In this document: piece after piece, positions 33,311 to 42,738 of the stretch | How the letters are laid out: the number at the start of each line of letters is the position of its first letter | Position numbering within the stretch: position 1 is the stretch's first letter | NCBI GenBank assembly: GCA_025924315.1 | Contig: JAICIO010000038.1 | Location: 1 to 50,154, forward strand | Length of the DNA: 50,154 nt | Source: Phycisphaerae bacterium | GTDB taxonomy: Bacteria; Planctomycetota; Phycisphaerae; Tepidisphaerales; Tepidisphaeraceae | Reading direction: 5' to 3' | Notes under the pieces: generated by a model | The model's input: only the letters and a program-made list of their open reading frames with translations | Told to the model about the DNA's origin: nothing | Database searches by the model: none | Position numbers and translations under genes: made by a program

Positions 33311-34285
33311 TCACTGAGATGCGAGCGTGTACCGCTTTACCGGCAGCATCGCCCACGTCAGCAATTTGATCACACCGAGCAGCAGCAGAAATGCGATCGG
33401 CAACATGATCCACCCGCTGTAGGTGTGGAACGTGTTCGCGATCGCTCTTGGCTTATTACCATACAACCAGATCGTGGGCAGCGTTCGAATTACGTTGCAC
33501 GCGATTGCCGCAAGCGGGCTCAAAATCAGCACCAGGATGCGGGCCGAGTTCTTCAGCGGCAGACCGAAACAGAACGCATACGAGATCAAAATCAGCGGAA
33601 ACACCATCCGCATGCCGTTGCAGGCTTCCGCGATCGTGACCGGCACTCCGTTGATACTCAGCACGTTTCCCGAAACCTGCGTCTGCACGCCCATCATGTC
33701 GAGCAGGTTTTGAGCGATCTGCGCCGTCCACGATTGCAACGGCACCGCGATGTCCTGCCGGAATTGTCCCGGCACCGGCACAAGGAAAACGAGCACCGCG
33801 ATCGCGGGGAAGAATCGGAACAGCACATTCTTTCCCAACACGGCGAGCATGCATCCGAGCACGATCATCACCGACCCGCCCAGCCAGAACGTCTGCACAC
33901 CGTGGTTGAAACCATAGCTGCTGATGAGCCATCCGGCCGCGATGATCAGCGGGCCGATGATCGTTCCGCTCGGCCGGCAGTGCCGGAACCGCATCCGCCG
34001 GACCCAGATCATCCAAAGCGAAACTGGCAGGACGATGAAGATGTGGCTGTATTCTTCATCGTGTTTCGCCCAGGCATAGATTTCCATCCATGCCGCTCGT
34101 GTGACGAAGACGCCGAAAGCGCCGAGCAGCAGGGCGGCAAACACGTGCCATCCGGTCAGCCGATCGGATTGCAGAATCTTCTTCCACCTGCTTCGACCCC
34201 TCGCGTGCAGCTCGGGCGCAGTAGCCGCCTGAGGCAGTTGCTGCCTCTCCGGCGCTTCAGAAGCTGGAAGGGTTTCCGTCGTCAT
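33311..34285 (-). CDS. Exosortase (EpsH family) transpeptidase
   Basis: A 324-residue integral membrane protein with about eight helices. The exosortase catalytic residues are visible: Cys222 in TIAEACNGMR, Arg267 in ACNVIRTLP and His287 in FHTYSGW. It should cleave PEP-CTERM signals and move the proteins to the envelope, probably in connection with exopolysaccharide. The start at 34285 was chosen because it follows the stop of the preceding gene by one base (TGAGATG) and the preceding coding frame overlaps any earlier start. EpsI follows. The PEP-CTERM candidate at 23720-24073 is a probable substrate. Confidence 0.92.
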   Translation of the reverse strand: MTTETLPASEAPERQQLPQAATAPELHARGRSRWKKILQSDRLTGWHVFAALLLGAFGVFVTRAAWMEIYAWAKHDEEYSHIFIVLPVSLWMIWVRRMRFRHCRPSGTIIGPLIIAAGWLISSYGFNHGVQTFWLGGSVMIVLGCMLAVLGKNVLFRFFPAIAVLVFLVPVPGQFRQDIAVPLQSWTAQIAQNLLDMMGVQTQVSGNVLSINGVPVTIAEACNGMRMVFPLILISYAFCFGLPLKNSARILVLILSPLAAIACNVIRTLPTIWLYGNKPRAIANTFHTYSGWIMLPIAFLLLLGVIKLLTWAMLPVKRYTLASQ

Positions 34286-34286
34286 C

Positions 34287-36245
34287 TCAAACGCGCTTGC
34301 AGACAAAGTCATCCACAACGGTGGACTTTTGTTTCGCGATTCCAGCGGGGCAAACGACTGAGCGAACCAGCGCCGCGCCGCTTTCGACCACCCCGCCCTT
34401 GAGCACGACCGAGTCGTGCACGTGCGCCTTCGGATCGACCAGCGCGCCGTCTTCGACGATCGCAAACGCGGGTTGCCAATCTTCCGCCAGCGGATCGTTG
34501 CTCGTCAGCTTGCCGACCTTTCGGCGATGATAATGCCGCAGTGCGGTGATGTACGCGCCCAATGACCGAATCGGCAGTCCACTCGGGCGGCGGCAATGCA
34601 TCACCTTCACGTCGTATTTCGATGCGATCAGCGGCAGCGCCTGTTCCTTCATGTCGCAGAATCCGTCCCGCGGAAGCATGCGAAGCGTCCTGCAATGCAC
34701 GAGCATGACGCCGCTGGGCGTGCCGTCCTGGTGCGAGATCAAGCTGATGTCGCCGCGCTTGTGATCGAGCGCCGCTGCGATCACCGAGAGCGGATCGAGC
34801 AGCACCTGCGCCGCGTTGGCGACGAGGATCAGATCGTCGTCATCAAAATCCGCCGCGAGATCGTGCAGCACGCCGCCGGTGCCGCGATATTCCGACAGAT
34901 CGCGCTCGACGCTCACCATGCCCGCATATCGCGCCGCGGCGCTCGCGGGATCCGGCGAATTCCGATTCACCAGCACGCGCACCGGCAACTGCGCAAGACC
35001 CGCGTAACGCGACAGCTCATCCGCGTGCGCGAGCCAGTGATTCAATACCGATCCGCCTTCATCCAGCGGGAGATCGAGCAGCGAGCGACCGATCGATTGC
35101 GTGAGCGGCGTTTGCCGGACCGATCCGCCGAGCAAGACCACCGAGCGCAGCCGATGCAGCGTCTTCGCGGTCGAAGTCACATCCACGCGCGTGACGATCG
35201 GAGTAGTCGTTTCCGGCGGACGTTCGATCGTTCCCTTCGCTTCGCCGGTCACCGGATCGAGCGTCGAAACCTTCGGCGGTTCGCTCACGGCGTGCGAATC
35301 ACCGTTACGAGAAACAATCTGTGCGTGTCGCGCGCGCCATCCAATTCGATCCTGTCGAGTTCGCAATCCCAACCGCGTCGTGATCGCTCGCGAAAAAAGT
35401 GAGGCGGCGAAGGGCAGGCCGAGAACCAGGTAGCGTTTGAACAAACGCCGCGGCTCCTGCACCATCCGATGCACCCATTCCAGCCCGATGCGCTGCAGCC
35501 AGCGCGGCGCGCGGCGAACTTCTCCGCACACGAAGCTGAAGCTGATGCCGATGCTCAGCCACCACGAACGCGGCAACTCTCTGCGGATGCGATCGATCAG
35601 CAGCTCGGCTTTCGGCGAACCGAGCGCGACGTAAATGATGTCCGGCTGGTGGCGGCGCAGATCTTCGACGATCTTCGCGATCTCCGCATTGTTCTTTTCG
35701 AATCCCATCGGCGGGCAATAGGTCGCGCAGACTTTCAGTTGCGGGTATTTCTCTTTCAAAACCGCCGCCGCGGCATCCGCGGTGCCGGGCGCGCCGCCGA
35801 GCAGGTAAATCGAACGCTCGCGTTTGGCGGCGCCTTCGCTCAGCGACCAGATCAGATCCGATCCGGCAATTCGCTGCGGCAGGGGTGTTCCCTGCACGCG
35901 ACTCGCCCACACCACCGGCATCCCGTCCGCGACGACTAGATCCGACTCCGCGACGAGTGCGCCGAACGACACGTCGCTCACGCATCGGCGCAAATAGTCG
36001 AGGTTCACGGTGACGACGAATCCGCCGCGGCCGGCATCGAGATGGTCGAGGATGTAATCAATGCACGTCTGCTCGGTGATCGCATGCAGATCGACCCCGT
36101 GCAGCGTGACAATCGGCAGCGACGAGCGGTTGGTCTTCGGTTCGCGAACGAACACAGGCGCCAGCGCAGCGGCCAGTGGGGGCGCGGCCGCCACTGTCGG
36201 CTTCTCGCCCACTTCCCATGAAACATCACCGTAGCGCAAATACAT
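34287..36245 (-). CDS. WecG/TagA-type glycosyltransferase fused to a nucleotidyltransferase- and hexapeptide-like region
   Basis: A 652-residue protein. Residues of about 45-275 are a GT26 (WecG/TagA/CpsF) domain: VTVNLDYLRRCV near 79, ADGMPVVWASRVQG near 107, RIAGSDLIWSL near 125, ALGSPKAELLIDRIR near 208 and the LEWVHRMVQEPRRLFKRYL block near 252. It would add N-acetylmannosaminuronic acid or a related sugar to a lipid-linked intermediate. Residues of about 365-500 resemble a sugar nucleotidyltransferase (VVLLGGSVRQTPLTQSIG), but the GTRL signature is missing. A hexapeptide-type stretch (VDPKAHVHDSVVLKGGVVES) closes the protein. The exosortase gene begins one base after its stop. Confidence 0.88.
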   Translation of the reverse strand: MYLRYGDVSWEVGEKPTVAAAPPLAAALAPVFVREPKTNRSSLPIVTLHGVDLHAITEQTCIDYILDHLDAGRGGFVVTVNLDYLRRCVSDVSFGALVAESDLVVADGMPVVWASRVQGTPLPQRIAGSDLIWSLSEGAAKRERSIYLLGGAPGTADAAAAVLKEKYPQLKVCATYCPPMGFEKNNAEIAKIVEDLRRHQPDIIYVALGSPKAELLIDRIRRELPRSWWLSIGISFSFVCGEVRRAPRWLQRIGLEWVHRMVQEPRRLFKRYLVLGLPFAASLFSRAITTRLGLRTRQDRIGWRARHAQIVSRNGDSHAVSEPPKVSTLDPVTGEAKGTIERPPETTTPIVTRVDVTSTAKTLHRLRSVVLLGGSVRQTPLTQSIGRSLLDLPLDEGGSVLNHWLAHADELSRYAGLAQLPVRVLVNRNSPDPASAAARYAGMVSVERDLSEYRGTGGVLHDLAADFDDDDLILVANAAQVLLDPLSVIAAALDHKRGDISLISHQDGTPSGVMLVHCRTLRMLPRDGFCDMKEQALPLIASKYDVKVMHCRRPSGLPIRSLGAYITALRHYHRRKVGKLTSNDPLAEDWQPAFAIVEDGALVDPKAHVHDSVVLKGGVVESGAALVRSVVCPAGIAKQKSTVVDDFVCKRV

Positions 36246-36559
36246 ACGCGATCAATCCGACGCTGAATCCGATTCAGACGTTGTGCACAAGCGGACGAAG
36301 AGGCAGCTGAGGCTTGACCATCCAGTCCGATTGCAAACGCCCCATAATATGTCGGCTTTTGAGTGCCGAGGGGCACAGCCTACGTCCAAGAGTTTCGCAA
36401 TCGGCGCGATACCCACCGCGTGACTGCCTCACAATATCCCTGTCATTTTACCGGAATGCAACTCCAAAAAGTTTGTCGGCGCCAATCCTTATCGGAGCGG
36501 CAAATCTTGCTCTGAACAAGATTAACGTTCCGGCCGGCGGTCTTTGGTCCGCCTGGATG
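36246..36559. other. 314-base intergenic region within the minus-strand locus
   Basis: No gene is apparent; the short frames are shadows. It separates the glycosyltransferase block (36560 onwards) from the WecG/exosortase block and may hold the promoter for the latter. I could not assign convincing -35 and -10 boxes or a sigma-54 match. Confidence 0.4.
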
Positions 36560-37561
36560 TTAAGCGGTAGGTGTTACACAGGCGGATGGAACTTCGCCGG
36601 CCGAATTTGCGCTCCAGCGGCTCGCCTGCTGCTCGTTCAACTCTCGTGTGGCACGCGTTTTACCTTTGAGCAGACAACTCCACTGGTATCGGCGAAGGAA
36701 ACGCCGAAATTCCTGGTCGTCGTATCGTTGCTTGCCGGTAATCGCGCTGCGGAAGTACCCCCAGAGCATCGCGAGGCTACCCACGACAAACGGCGGATGA
36801 GCCACCCGGAACAGTGAGCTGGCTAACATATAGTGCGGCGCCGTTCCCATGAAGTGCTGACCGGCGCCGTGCCGCGCCCGCCCGGTCCACCAGTTCTTGT
36901 GGCTCGTCCCCATCGGTCGCAGGTGAATGAAGCGAATCTCCGGCTCATCCCAACTCGCCGGAATCCAGCCTTTCATCCGGCAGCGGTGGCAATCAATCCC
37001 ATCCCACATCACCTCGCGGACAAACCCGCCGATCTCCTGGAAGCAGCGCGTCCGATAAAATTTGATCATCCCGACCGACGTTTCGTCGCCACACTTCTCG
37101 CTGATCAACTGACCATTGGGGCCGGGGAAGTACGGCTTTCCGCTGCACGTGCCCAGGCGCGGATCCGCCTCCATCCGCTGCATCATGATCTCGAAGTACT
37201 TGGGTGGAACATCGAGATCGAGATCGATCTTGCAGACGTAATCAAACTCATTTGGATCGATCGAATCGTAACCCGCGTAAAACGCCTCGATGACCCCGCC
37301 GCCCACTTTGCGCGTCCCACGATCGGCGCGGCGAATCACTTTGATGAACGGATATTTCGCCGCATATTCCTCGAGGATCTGCGGCGTCTCATCGCGCGAG
37401 CCGTCGTCGACGATTACCCACAGCGCCGGCTGCACGGTTTGCTTCACGATGCTGTCGAGCGTGCGGCGCGCGTACTTCGCCTCATCACGACACGGCGTGA
37501 TCAAACAATACCGCCGCGAGCGCGACGCCACTCGATTTATCGGACCATCACCTGCAAGCAT
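36560..37561 (-). CDS. Family 2 glycosyltransferase
   Basis: A 333-residue GT-A enzyme. CLITPCRDEAKYARRTLDSI near residue 19, the VIVDDGSRDETPQIL nucleotide-binding block near 49, the acidic KIDLDLDVP (DxD-like) near 111 and a DGIDCHRCRMKGW block near 188 are typical of the family. The C-terminal part is basic with one membrane-associated segment (VGSLAMLWGYFRSA). The ATG directly abuts the stop of the preceding gene (TGAATG), so translation is coupled. Substrate unknown; presumably it adds a sugar to the repeat unit. Confidence 0.88.
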   Translation of the reverse strand: MLAGDGPINRVASRSRRYCLITPCRDEAKYARRTLDSIVKQTVQPALWVIVDDGSRDETPQILEEYAAKYPFIKVIRRADRGTRKVGGGVIEAFYAGYDSIDPNEFDYVCKIDLDLDVPPKYFEIMMQRMEADPRLGTCSGKPYFPGPNGQLISEKCGDETSVGMIKFYRTRCFQEIGGFVREVMWDGIDCHRCRMKGWIPASWDEPEIRFIHLRPMGTSHKNWWTGRARHGAGQHFMGTAPHYMLASSLFRVAHPPFVVGSLAMLWGYFRSAITGKQRYDDQEFRRFLRRYQWSCLLKGKTRATRELNEQQASRWSANSAGEVPSACVTPTA

Positions 37562-38824
37562 TCACGTCATCCTCGGCTGAGCGATTCCGCCCAGCGCCTT
37601 CTCACCCTGCGATTCACCAGCCAGTAACTTTTCTAACCGATCAACATTCTTGGCCAGCGAAAACTCACTCTCCACTCGAATCCGACCGGCCTGACCTAAA
37701 GTTCTTCGGCGATTTTCATCGCTCGCTAAGGTTTCCAGCGCCGCCGTACATGCATTGGCATCGCGACCGTCGACCAATAAACCATTTACGTTATGTTCGA
37801 CCAGTTCGCGAATGGCCGGCAAATCGCCACTGATCACCGGCACGCCACACGCCATCGCTTCCATCAGCACGACCGGAATGCCATCCGCATCACCATTTGC
37901 ATCCCGGCGGCAGGGCAGGGCAAACACGTCGCACGCGGCGAGCAATTCATTCACGCGCGCGTTGTCGACGGCGCCAAGAAACTGGACAGACGCACTGCAT
38001 GCAAGGTCGTTAGCGAGCTGAATTAATTTTTCCTTCTCCGGCCCATCGCCCGCGACAACAAGTTGCCACGGTTTGCTGGTTTGTTTCCCAAAATCTACAA
38101 GCGCGCGAATGAGTGTGTCGGTTCCTTTTTTTTCGACAAGACGACTCACTGTGAGCACACGCAGTTGATCATCATTACGGTTGTGCCACTTCAGTGGCGC
38201 CGTTTCCACTCCGCATCGCACGACGTCGTAACCCGTCTCACGGGCCACGATCGAGTGATAAAGCTCACGATGCCAGTGGCTGATACAGGAGACGAAATCG
38301 GCGCGATGGAGTTTGCGCGCCAGCAGGGCGCGACGTTGAAACAGATCGTTGGCGTGACCGGTGAAGCTGAACGGAATCTTCATCGCGCGCGCCGCGTACA
38401 TGCCGACGGTCGTCGGCGCATGGGCGAAATGACAATGAATCCGCTGGATCCCTTTTTCCCGCAATCGCTTCGCCAGTCCCAGCGACGCGAAGGCTTGCGC
38501 GGGCAGTTTGATTCGATCGCGAAACGACATGGCCTCGCCGGGCGCGAGCAGGTCACCGATCGCTGTGAAAATGGTCGCGAGTGACGAGAGGGGATGTGCA
38601 AAGAATTCACTGAACGATCGGCCGATCCAGCTACGGTCATAGACGACGAACGCGCCGTCGCTGAGGTCTTTGAAACTCGGGTCATTCACGTCCGGCGAAG
38701 GATGCAGCCCGCCGGCGACGACCGTCCACCCACGGCGGCGCAGCTCGCGCACTTCGCGATACACGAACGTTTCGCTCCGAAGCGGAAATTTCCCGGCGAG
38801 ATACGCGATGGTTCGGTCGGACAC
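37562..38824 (-). CDS. Family 4 glycosyltransferase
   Basis: A 420-residue GT-B enzyme. The N-terminal AYLAGKFPLRSETFVYREV is a common start for exopolysaccharide GT4 proteins. The donor half has VLTVSRLVEKKGTDTLIRAL near 221, VVAGDGPEKEKLIQLA near 247, and the EX7E-type ACDVFALPCRR...GIPVVLMEAMACGVPVI region near 290-320. The start is a GTG at 38824, seven bases after the preceding stop. It is translated ahead of the family 2 enzyme downstream. Confidence 0.9.
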   Translation of the reverse strand: MSDRTIAYLAGKFPLRSETFVYREVRELRRRGWTVVAGGLHPSPDVNDPSFKDLSDGAFVVYDRSWIGRSFSEFFAHPLSSLATIFTAIGDLLAPGEAMSFRDRIKLPAQAFASLGLAKRLREKGIQRIHCHFAHAPTTVGMYAARAMKIPFSFTGHANDLFQRRALLARKLHRADFVSCISHWHRELYHSIVARETGYDVVRCGVETAPLKWHNRNDDQLRVLTVSRLVEKKGTDTLIRALVDFGKQTSKPWQLVVAGDGPEKEKLIQLANDLACSASVQFLGAVDNARVNELLAACDVFALPCRRDANGDADGIPVVLMEAMACGVPVISGDLPAIRELVEHNVNGLLVDGRDANACTAALETLASDENRRRTLGQAGRIRVESEFSLAKNVDRLEKLLAGESQGEKALGGIAQPRMT

Positions 38825-38831
38825 GGTTCGC

Positions 38832-39851
38832 TCACTTCGCGAGGGTCACCGGCTGCTTATACTCGATCACGCTGCTCTTCTTCCCGCTCCACCGCCCCGA
38901 CCAGTACTTCAGCACGCCCAGCATCTGCGGAAACTTCCCGATGACGACGGAACTCGCATAAAGCGACGCATCGCGCAAGCCGAGGTCACGCGTCCGGCGC
39001 ATCGTGATCCGCGCATAAAGCAGCGGATACCCAAGCAGCGGCAACACGCCGACCCACGTCAACCGCGGATGAGTCATCGAGAGGATCAACTGCGCGACGA
39101 TCACGATCAGCGGAATTCCGAGCCCCCAGAACAAAATGCTCCGATGCTCCTTCGCCCGATGCCGCTCCGGCGGAGCGCCGTGCATCGCGAATCCCTCCGC
39201 GTACGCATGGCCCGCGCGTAGCGAGCGCTTCCACCACTGCGCAAAGTGAAACATCGCCGCGTCGTGCAGCGTCATCTCCGCATCAATCCGCTCGATCGTC
39301 CAGCCGGCCGCGCGAAGCCGCACGCACATCTCCGGCTCTTCCCCCGCGATCACAGACGCGTCATATCCACCCACATCGCGAAATGCCGACACGCGAATCA
39401 TCGCATCGCCGCCGCACGCCTTCACCGTCCCCACCGGCGTGTTCCACTCGATATCGCAAAGCCGGTTGTACCGCGAAGTGCCTGGAAATCTTTCGCGCCT
39501 GCGTCCGCATACGACGGCCGCTTGCGGCTTAGCGATTAGCTCAGCGGCCGCTCGCTCAATCCATCCCTGCACAATCTCGCAATCCCCATCCACAAACTGG
39601 ACGAATTCAATCGACGAATCGAGCGACAAGAGTCGTTCAAATCCAGCATTCCGCGCGCGAGCCGCAGTGAACGGAATCGACATGTCGAGCTCGACCACAT
39701 TCGCCCCAAGCTCGCGCGCCACCTTCACGCTGGCATCGGTCGATCCCGAATCGACATACACGACGGTCCTCGCCCCCGCGCGCGCCGACGCGAGGCAGCT
39801 GATCAGCCGCTCGCCCTCATTCCGCCCGATCGCAACGACGCCAATACGCAC
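38832..39851 (-). CDS. Family 2 glycosyltransferase with C-terminal membrane segments
   Basis: A 339-residue enzyme starting at a GTG preceded by GGGAGAG. VVAIGRNEGERLISCLAS near residue 4, VYVDSGSTDASVKVA near 30 and FVDGDCEIVQGW near 83 (DGDC as the DxD motif) are typical, as is GEEPEMCVRLRAAGW near 173. Two or three membrane helices follow from about 240 (FWGLGIPLIVIVAQLIL). It lies 25 bases after the acyltransferase stop. The upstream in-frame extension has no homology or ribosome-binding site. Confidence 0.88.
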   Translation of the reverse strand: MRIGVVAIGRNEGERLISCLASARAGARTVVYVDSGSTDASVKVARELGANVVELDMSIPFTAARARNAGFERLLSLDSSIEFVQFVDGDCEIVQGWIERAAAELIAKPQAAVVCGRRRERFPGTSRYNRLCDIEWNTPVGTVKACGGDAMIRVSAFRDVGGYDASVIAGEEPEMCVRLRAAGWTIERIDAEMTLHDAAMFHFAQWWKRSLRAGHAYAEGFAMHGAPPERHRAKEHRSILFWGLGIPLIVIVAQLILSMTHPRLTWVGVLPLLGYPLLYARITMRRTRDLGLRDASLYASSVVIGKFPQMLGVLKYWSGRWSGKKSSVIEYKQPVTLAK

Positions 39852-39876
39852 GCAACTCTCCCACTGGCAGCGGCAC

Positions 39877-40443
39877 TTAAGTGCCACTGCCGGTCCGCAC
39901 AACCTTTGCCGGAATCCCAACCGCAAGCGCTCCAGCAGGCACATTTTGCAAAACCACCGCATTCGCGCCGATGACCGCATCATCACCAATCGTCACCGCG
40001 CCAAGAATCTTCGCCCCCGCGCCGACATTCACGCGCTGGCCGAGCTTCGGCGCATCGTGCGGACGATCGAGCCGCCGATTTCCGAGCGTCACGCCCTGGC
40101 GGATGATCGAATCGTCGCCGATCACGCTGTCGCCATGGATCACGACCGCGCCCTGATGTTCGAAGATCACACGCCGGCCGAGCTTCACGGAGTAGGGCAG
40201 CTCGATGCCATAACCATTGCGACATTTGCGAAACATCCAGCGGTAGATCACGCTGAATGGCGCGCGTAAGACTTTCGAACGAATCCCCATCCGCCAATTG
40301 CCAAACCGATGCGCCGCGACCGCGCGAAAGCCCGGCTTGGTCCAATCGCGGCCGTGCGCGATCCAGTCCTCTTTGATCTGCGCAAAGAGTCCGAGGCGCG
40401 TTTCGGTCTCAAGGGACGAAGCTGGAAGGGCGGCTTCGGTCAT
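39877..40443 (-). CDS. Serine acetyltransferase-like left-handed beta-helix acyltransferase
   Basis: A 188-residue protein of the LbH (hexapeptide) acyltransferase type, close in layout to serine O-acetyltransferase and to colanic-acid-type acetyltransferases. The N-terminal third has IKEDWIAHGRDW and AAHRFGNWRMG. From about residue 90 come hexapeptide repeats: VIFEHQGAVVIHGDSVIGDD, VTLGNRRLDRP, PKLGQRVNVGAGAKILGAVTIGDDAV and ALAVGIPAKVVR at the end. In this locus it most likely acetylates the polysaccharide or its precursor. The ATG overlaps the stop of the preceding gene (ATGA). Confidence 0.88.
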   Translation of the reverse strand: MTEAALPASSLETETRLGLFAQIKEDWIAHGRDWTKPGFRAVAAHRFGNWRMGIRSKVLRAPFSVIYRWMFRKCRNGYGIELPYSVKLGRRVIFEHQGAVVIHGDSVIGDDSIIRQGVTLGNRRLDRPHDAPKLGQRVNVGAGAKILGAVTIGDDAVIGANAVVLQNVPAGALAVGIPAKVVRTGSGT

Positions 40444-41399
40444 GCCGACGCACCTCCGCGCAGAAAAACGCTGTTGCGAATCGAATCGCCAAGCAATTTC
40501 GGCGGATCGCTGTCCGGCTTCCGCTGCACAAATCGCCGCAATCGCCACAGCGCGAAGCCGACGACAAACGCGAGATCCGCCAAGGCCGCATAGATCAACC
40601 CATGATTTTTCACGAAGTACCGCCGACGCGAATCGAACCAGTATTTCGGACGACGCTTGCGATGCTTGCGCGCGTCGCTCAATTCAGATGCGGAACCAAC
40701 GAAATGCACGACGCGGCTCGAAGGCACATACCAGCACGGCCACCCCGCGCGCTTCGCATGCAGGCAGAAATCGACCTCTTCAAAGTACATGAAGTACTTT
40801 TCGTCCATCAGCCCGATCGCGTCGAACACCGCTGGCCGAATGATCATGCTCGCCCCTGCAACCCAGTCGGTCGGCGAATTCTCTTCCGGCGCCAGCGGAG
40901 CAACGACGCGCGATGCAAGCAGCTTCGATATGAATCCCAATCGAATGCCACGCTCAAATTCGCTCGAGATGGTCGGGAACCGAAACGCGGATCGTTGCAC
41001 CGTGCCATCCGGATCTTCCAGCCGGCTCCCCGCGATGCCCACGCCGTCGTGCGTGTTCATGAAATCGACGAGCGCGTGAATCGCGCCCGGGCGCACGACC
41101 GTATCCGGATTCAGCAGCAGCACGTAATCAGGCTTCTGCGCGAGATACGGTTGCAGCCCGCGATTGTTGCCGAACGCAAATCCGCCATTGTGATCGAGCG
41201 GCAGTATTTCGATCTTCGCGGCGGTCGTTTGCTGCGAGATGAAGCGGTTCAGATGCGCGACCGAATCGTCATCCGACCGATTGTCGGTGATCACCACGCG
41301 CACGCCGGGGTCAGCGCCGATCTCCGGCAGCAGCGAGCGAAGACAGTCGATCGTCAGATCGGCGGTCTTGTAGTTGACGATGACGATGAGCAGGTTCAT
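40440..41399 (-). CDS. Family 2 glycosyltransferase, rhamnosyltransferase-like
   Basis: A 319-residue enzyme. LIVIVNYKTADLTIDCLRSL at residues 3-22, VVITDNRSDDDSV near 35, PLDHNGGFAFGNNRGL near 67, LLLNPDTVVRPGA near 93 and the FMYFEEVDFCLHAKRAGW block near 209 match the family that transfers rhamnose or similar sugars. One membrane-associated segment (LIYAALADLAFVVGFALW) is near residue 275. It begins 13 bases after the GT4 stop and overlaps the acyltransferase start. Confidence 0.88.
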   Translation of the reverse strand: MNLLIVIVNYKTADLTIDCLRSLLPEIGADPGVRVVITDNRSDDDSVAHLNRFISQQTTAAKIEILPLDHNGGFAFGNNRGLQPYLAQKPDYVLLLNPDTVVRPGAIHALVDFMNTHDGVGIAGSRLEDPDGTVQRSAFRFPTISSEFERGIRLGFISKLLASRVVAPLAPEENSPTDWVAGASMIIRPAVFDAIGLMDEKYFMYFEEVDFCLHAKRAGWPCWYVPSSRVVHFVGSASELSDARKHRKRRPKYWFDSRRRYFVKNHGLIYAALADLAFVVGFALWRLRRFVQRKPDSDPPKLLGDSIRNSVFLRGGASA

Positions 41400-41412
41400 C
41401 GATTATGCCGGG

Positions 41413-42738
41413 CTAGACGATTCCATTACGAGCCGCGACCGTAAGGGAGCGGGAACCGTTGAAGCAATCCGCTCCCTCACGGTCGCGGCTCGTTTCCGAC
41501 ACGCATTGCGCTGCTAATTCCGCTCGGCGCTGATGACAACGATCCAGCGTGCGCGCGCGGGCTAGTTCGACGCCTTTCGTGACCAGCTCAACAAGTCGTT
41601 CGCGGTTCGTGCTCGCTTCGATCATCGCACCCGACAGTTGATCGACGTCGTTCATCGGCACGACATAGCCCGCCTTGTTCGGCTCGACGAGCGCATCGCC
41701 GGGGTTCGTATAGGTGATGAGCGGCAAACCTCTCGCCATCCCGAGCACGATGTTTCGGCTGAACTCGCTCGTCAAATTCGTGATCACCATCACGTGCTGC
41801 GTCGCCCAGTTCTCGAACAGCTTCGGGCCGTACGGAATCGTGCCCGAGAAGTTCACTACCGGATCGAGGCCAAGCTCGCTGGCGAGCGCTGTGTATCGCG
41901 GAAGGTCTTCGCCGTCGCCGAGGACTTCAAGTTGCAGCTTCGCGCCGCGATCGATTGCGCGCTTCATCGCGCGCAGGACGTGATCGGTTCCTTTGATCGC
42001 GATCTGACGACCGGCGGCGACCATTCGCAGCGGCTGGGTTATGTCGCGCAGCATTTTCTGTCGCGCCACGATTTCATCGGGCGTCAGCAGCAGATCGTCC
42101 GTGACGAAGCTGCGGTCGAATTGATGACAATGCGATCCCCAAACGTCTTTGAATCGTGTGACGACAGAGTTGTTGTGCGCGAAGACGAGATCCGCTTCGG
42201 GGATTGCGCTTTTCAGGAACGATTCGAACCGGCGAATGACCCACAGCTTTGCCTGCCGCTTGACGATGTTCTTGTCCTGATTCGCCGCGAAGCGCCACTG
42301 CGGAAATGGATCGCCGCCGTCGAAAATCCAGATGCGCTTCTTTCCGGCCTTCCCCGCGATCGGCCAGGTGAATTGGCCGAGCGAGAAGGGGTATCCGCCA
42401 TAGTCGCACTGGACGATCGTGCTGCTGGCGATCGCGCGGGCGAGGTCGTCGTGCAGTTGTTTCTTTACCGCGCGGTAGGTCTTGAGCGAGTTGTACGCGG
42501 GGAGCGGAAGGTAATCGAAGCCGTGATCCTGCGGGCGGATTTCCTGCGAGCCGAATCCTTTTCCGCTCTTCGCGTCGAGCGAATCGAGGCAGGGCGTCGC
42601 GACGGTGAGCGTCCCGCCGACGCTGCGAATCGCGCGCGCCTGGGCGGCGAGATCCTGCAGCCACAGGTCGCCGACGCGATAAGTGCCCGGCGCGTTTCCG
42701 CGGCCGAGAGGAACATGGTTCACCAGCAGGTAGTTCAT
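41413..42738 (-). CDS. Family 4-like glycosyltransferase with repeat-encoded C-terminus
   Basis: A 441-residue GT-B protein. It begins LLVNHVPLGRGNAPGTYRVG. The donor half has PLRMVAAGRQIAIKGTDHVLRAM near residue 235, LEVLGDGEDLPRYTALA near 270 and MVITNLTSEFSRNIVLGMAR near 318. The last 25 residues or so (SRDREGADCFNGSRSLTVAA and a few more) are encoded by an inverted repeat (41428-41493), so the original stop was probably upstream. The ATG overlaps the stop of the preceding GT39-like gene (ATGA). Confidence 0.85.
   Translation of the reverse strand: MNYLLVNHVPLGRGNAPGTYRVGDLWLQDLAAQARAIRSVGGTLTVATPCLDSLDAKSGKGFGSQEIRPQDHGFDYLPLPAYNSLKTYRAVKKQLHDDLARAIASSTIVQCDYGGYPFSLGQFTWPIAGKAGKKRIWIFDGGDPFPQWRFAANQDKNIVKRQAKLWVIRRFESFLKSAIPEADLVFAHNNSVVTRFKDVWGSHCHQFDRSFVTDDLLLTPDEIVARQKMLRDITQPLRMVAAGRQIAIKGTDHVLRAMKRAIDRGAKLQLEVLGDGEDLPRYTALASELGLDPVVNFSGTIPYGPKLFENWATQHVMVITNLTSEFSRNIVLGMARGLPLITYTNPGDALVEPNKAGYVVPMNDVDQLSGAMIEASTNRERLVELVTKGVELARARTLDRCHQRRAELAAQCVSETSRDREGADCFNGSRSLTVAARNGIV
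41428..41493. repeat. Inverted repeat inside the 3' end of a glycosyltransferase gene
   Basis: ACGAGCCGCGACC (41428-41440) and GGTCGCGGCTCGT (41481-41493) are perfect complements, and the inner GAGCGG/CCGCTC pairing extends the hairpin. It is translated in frame as the C-terminus of the glycosyltransferase gene. One copy in this window. Confidence 0.8.
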
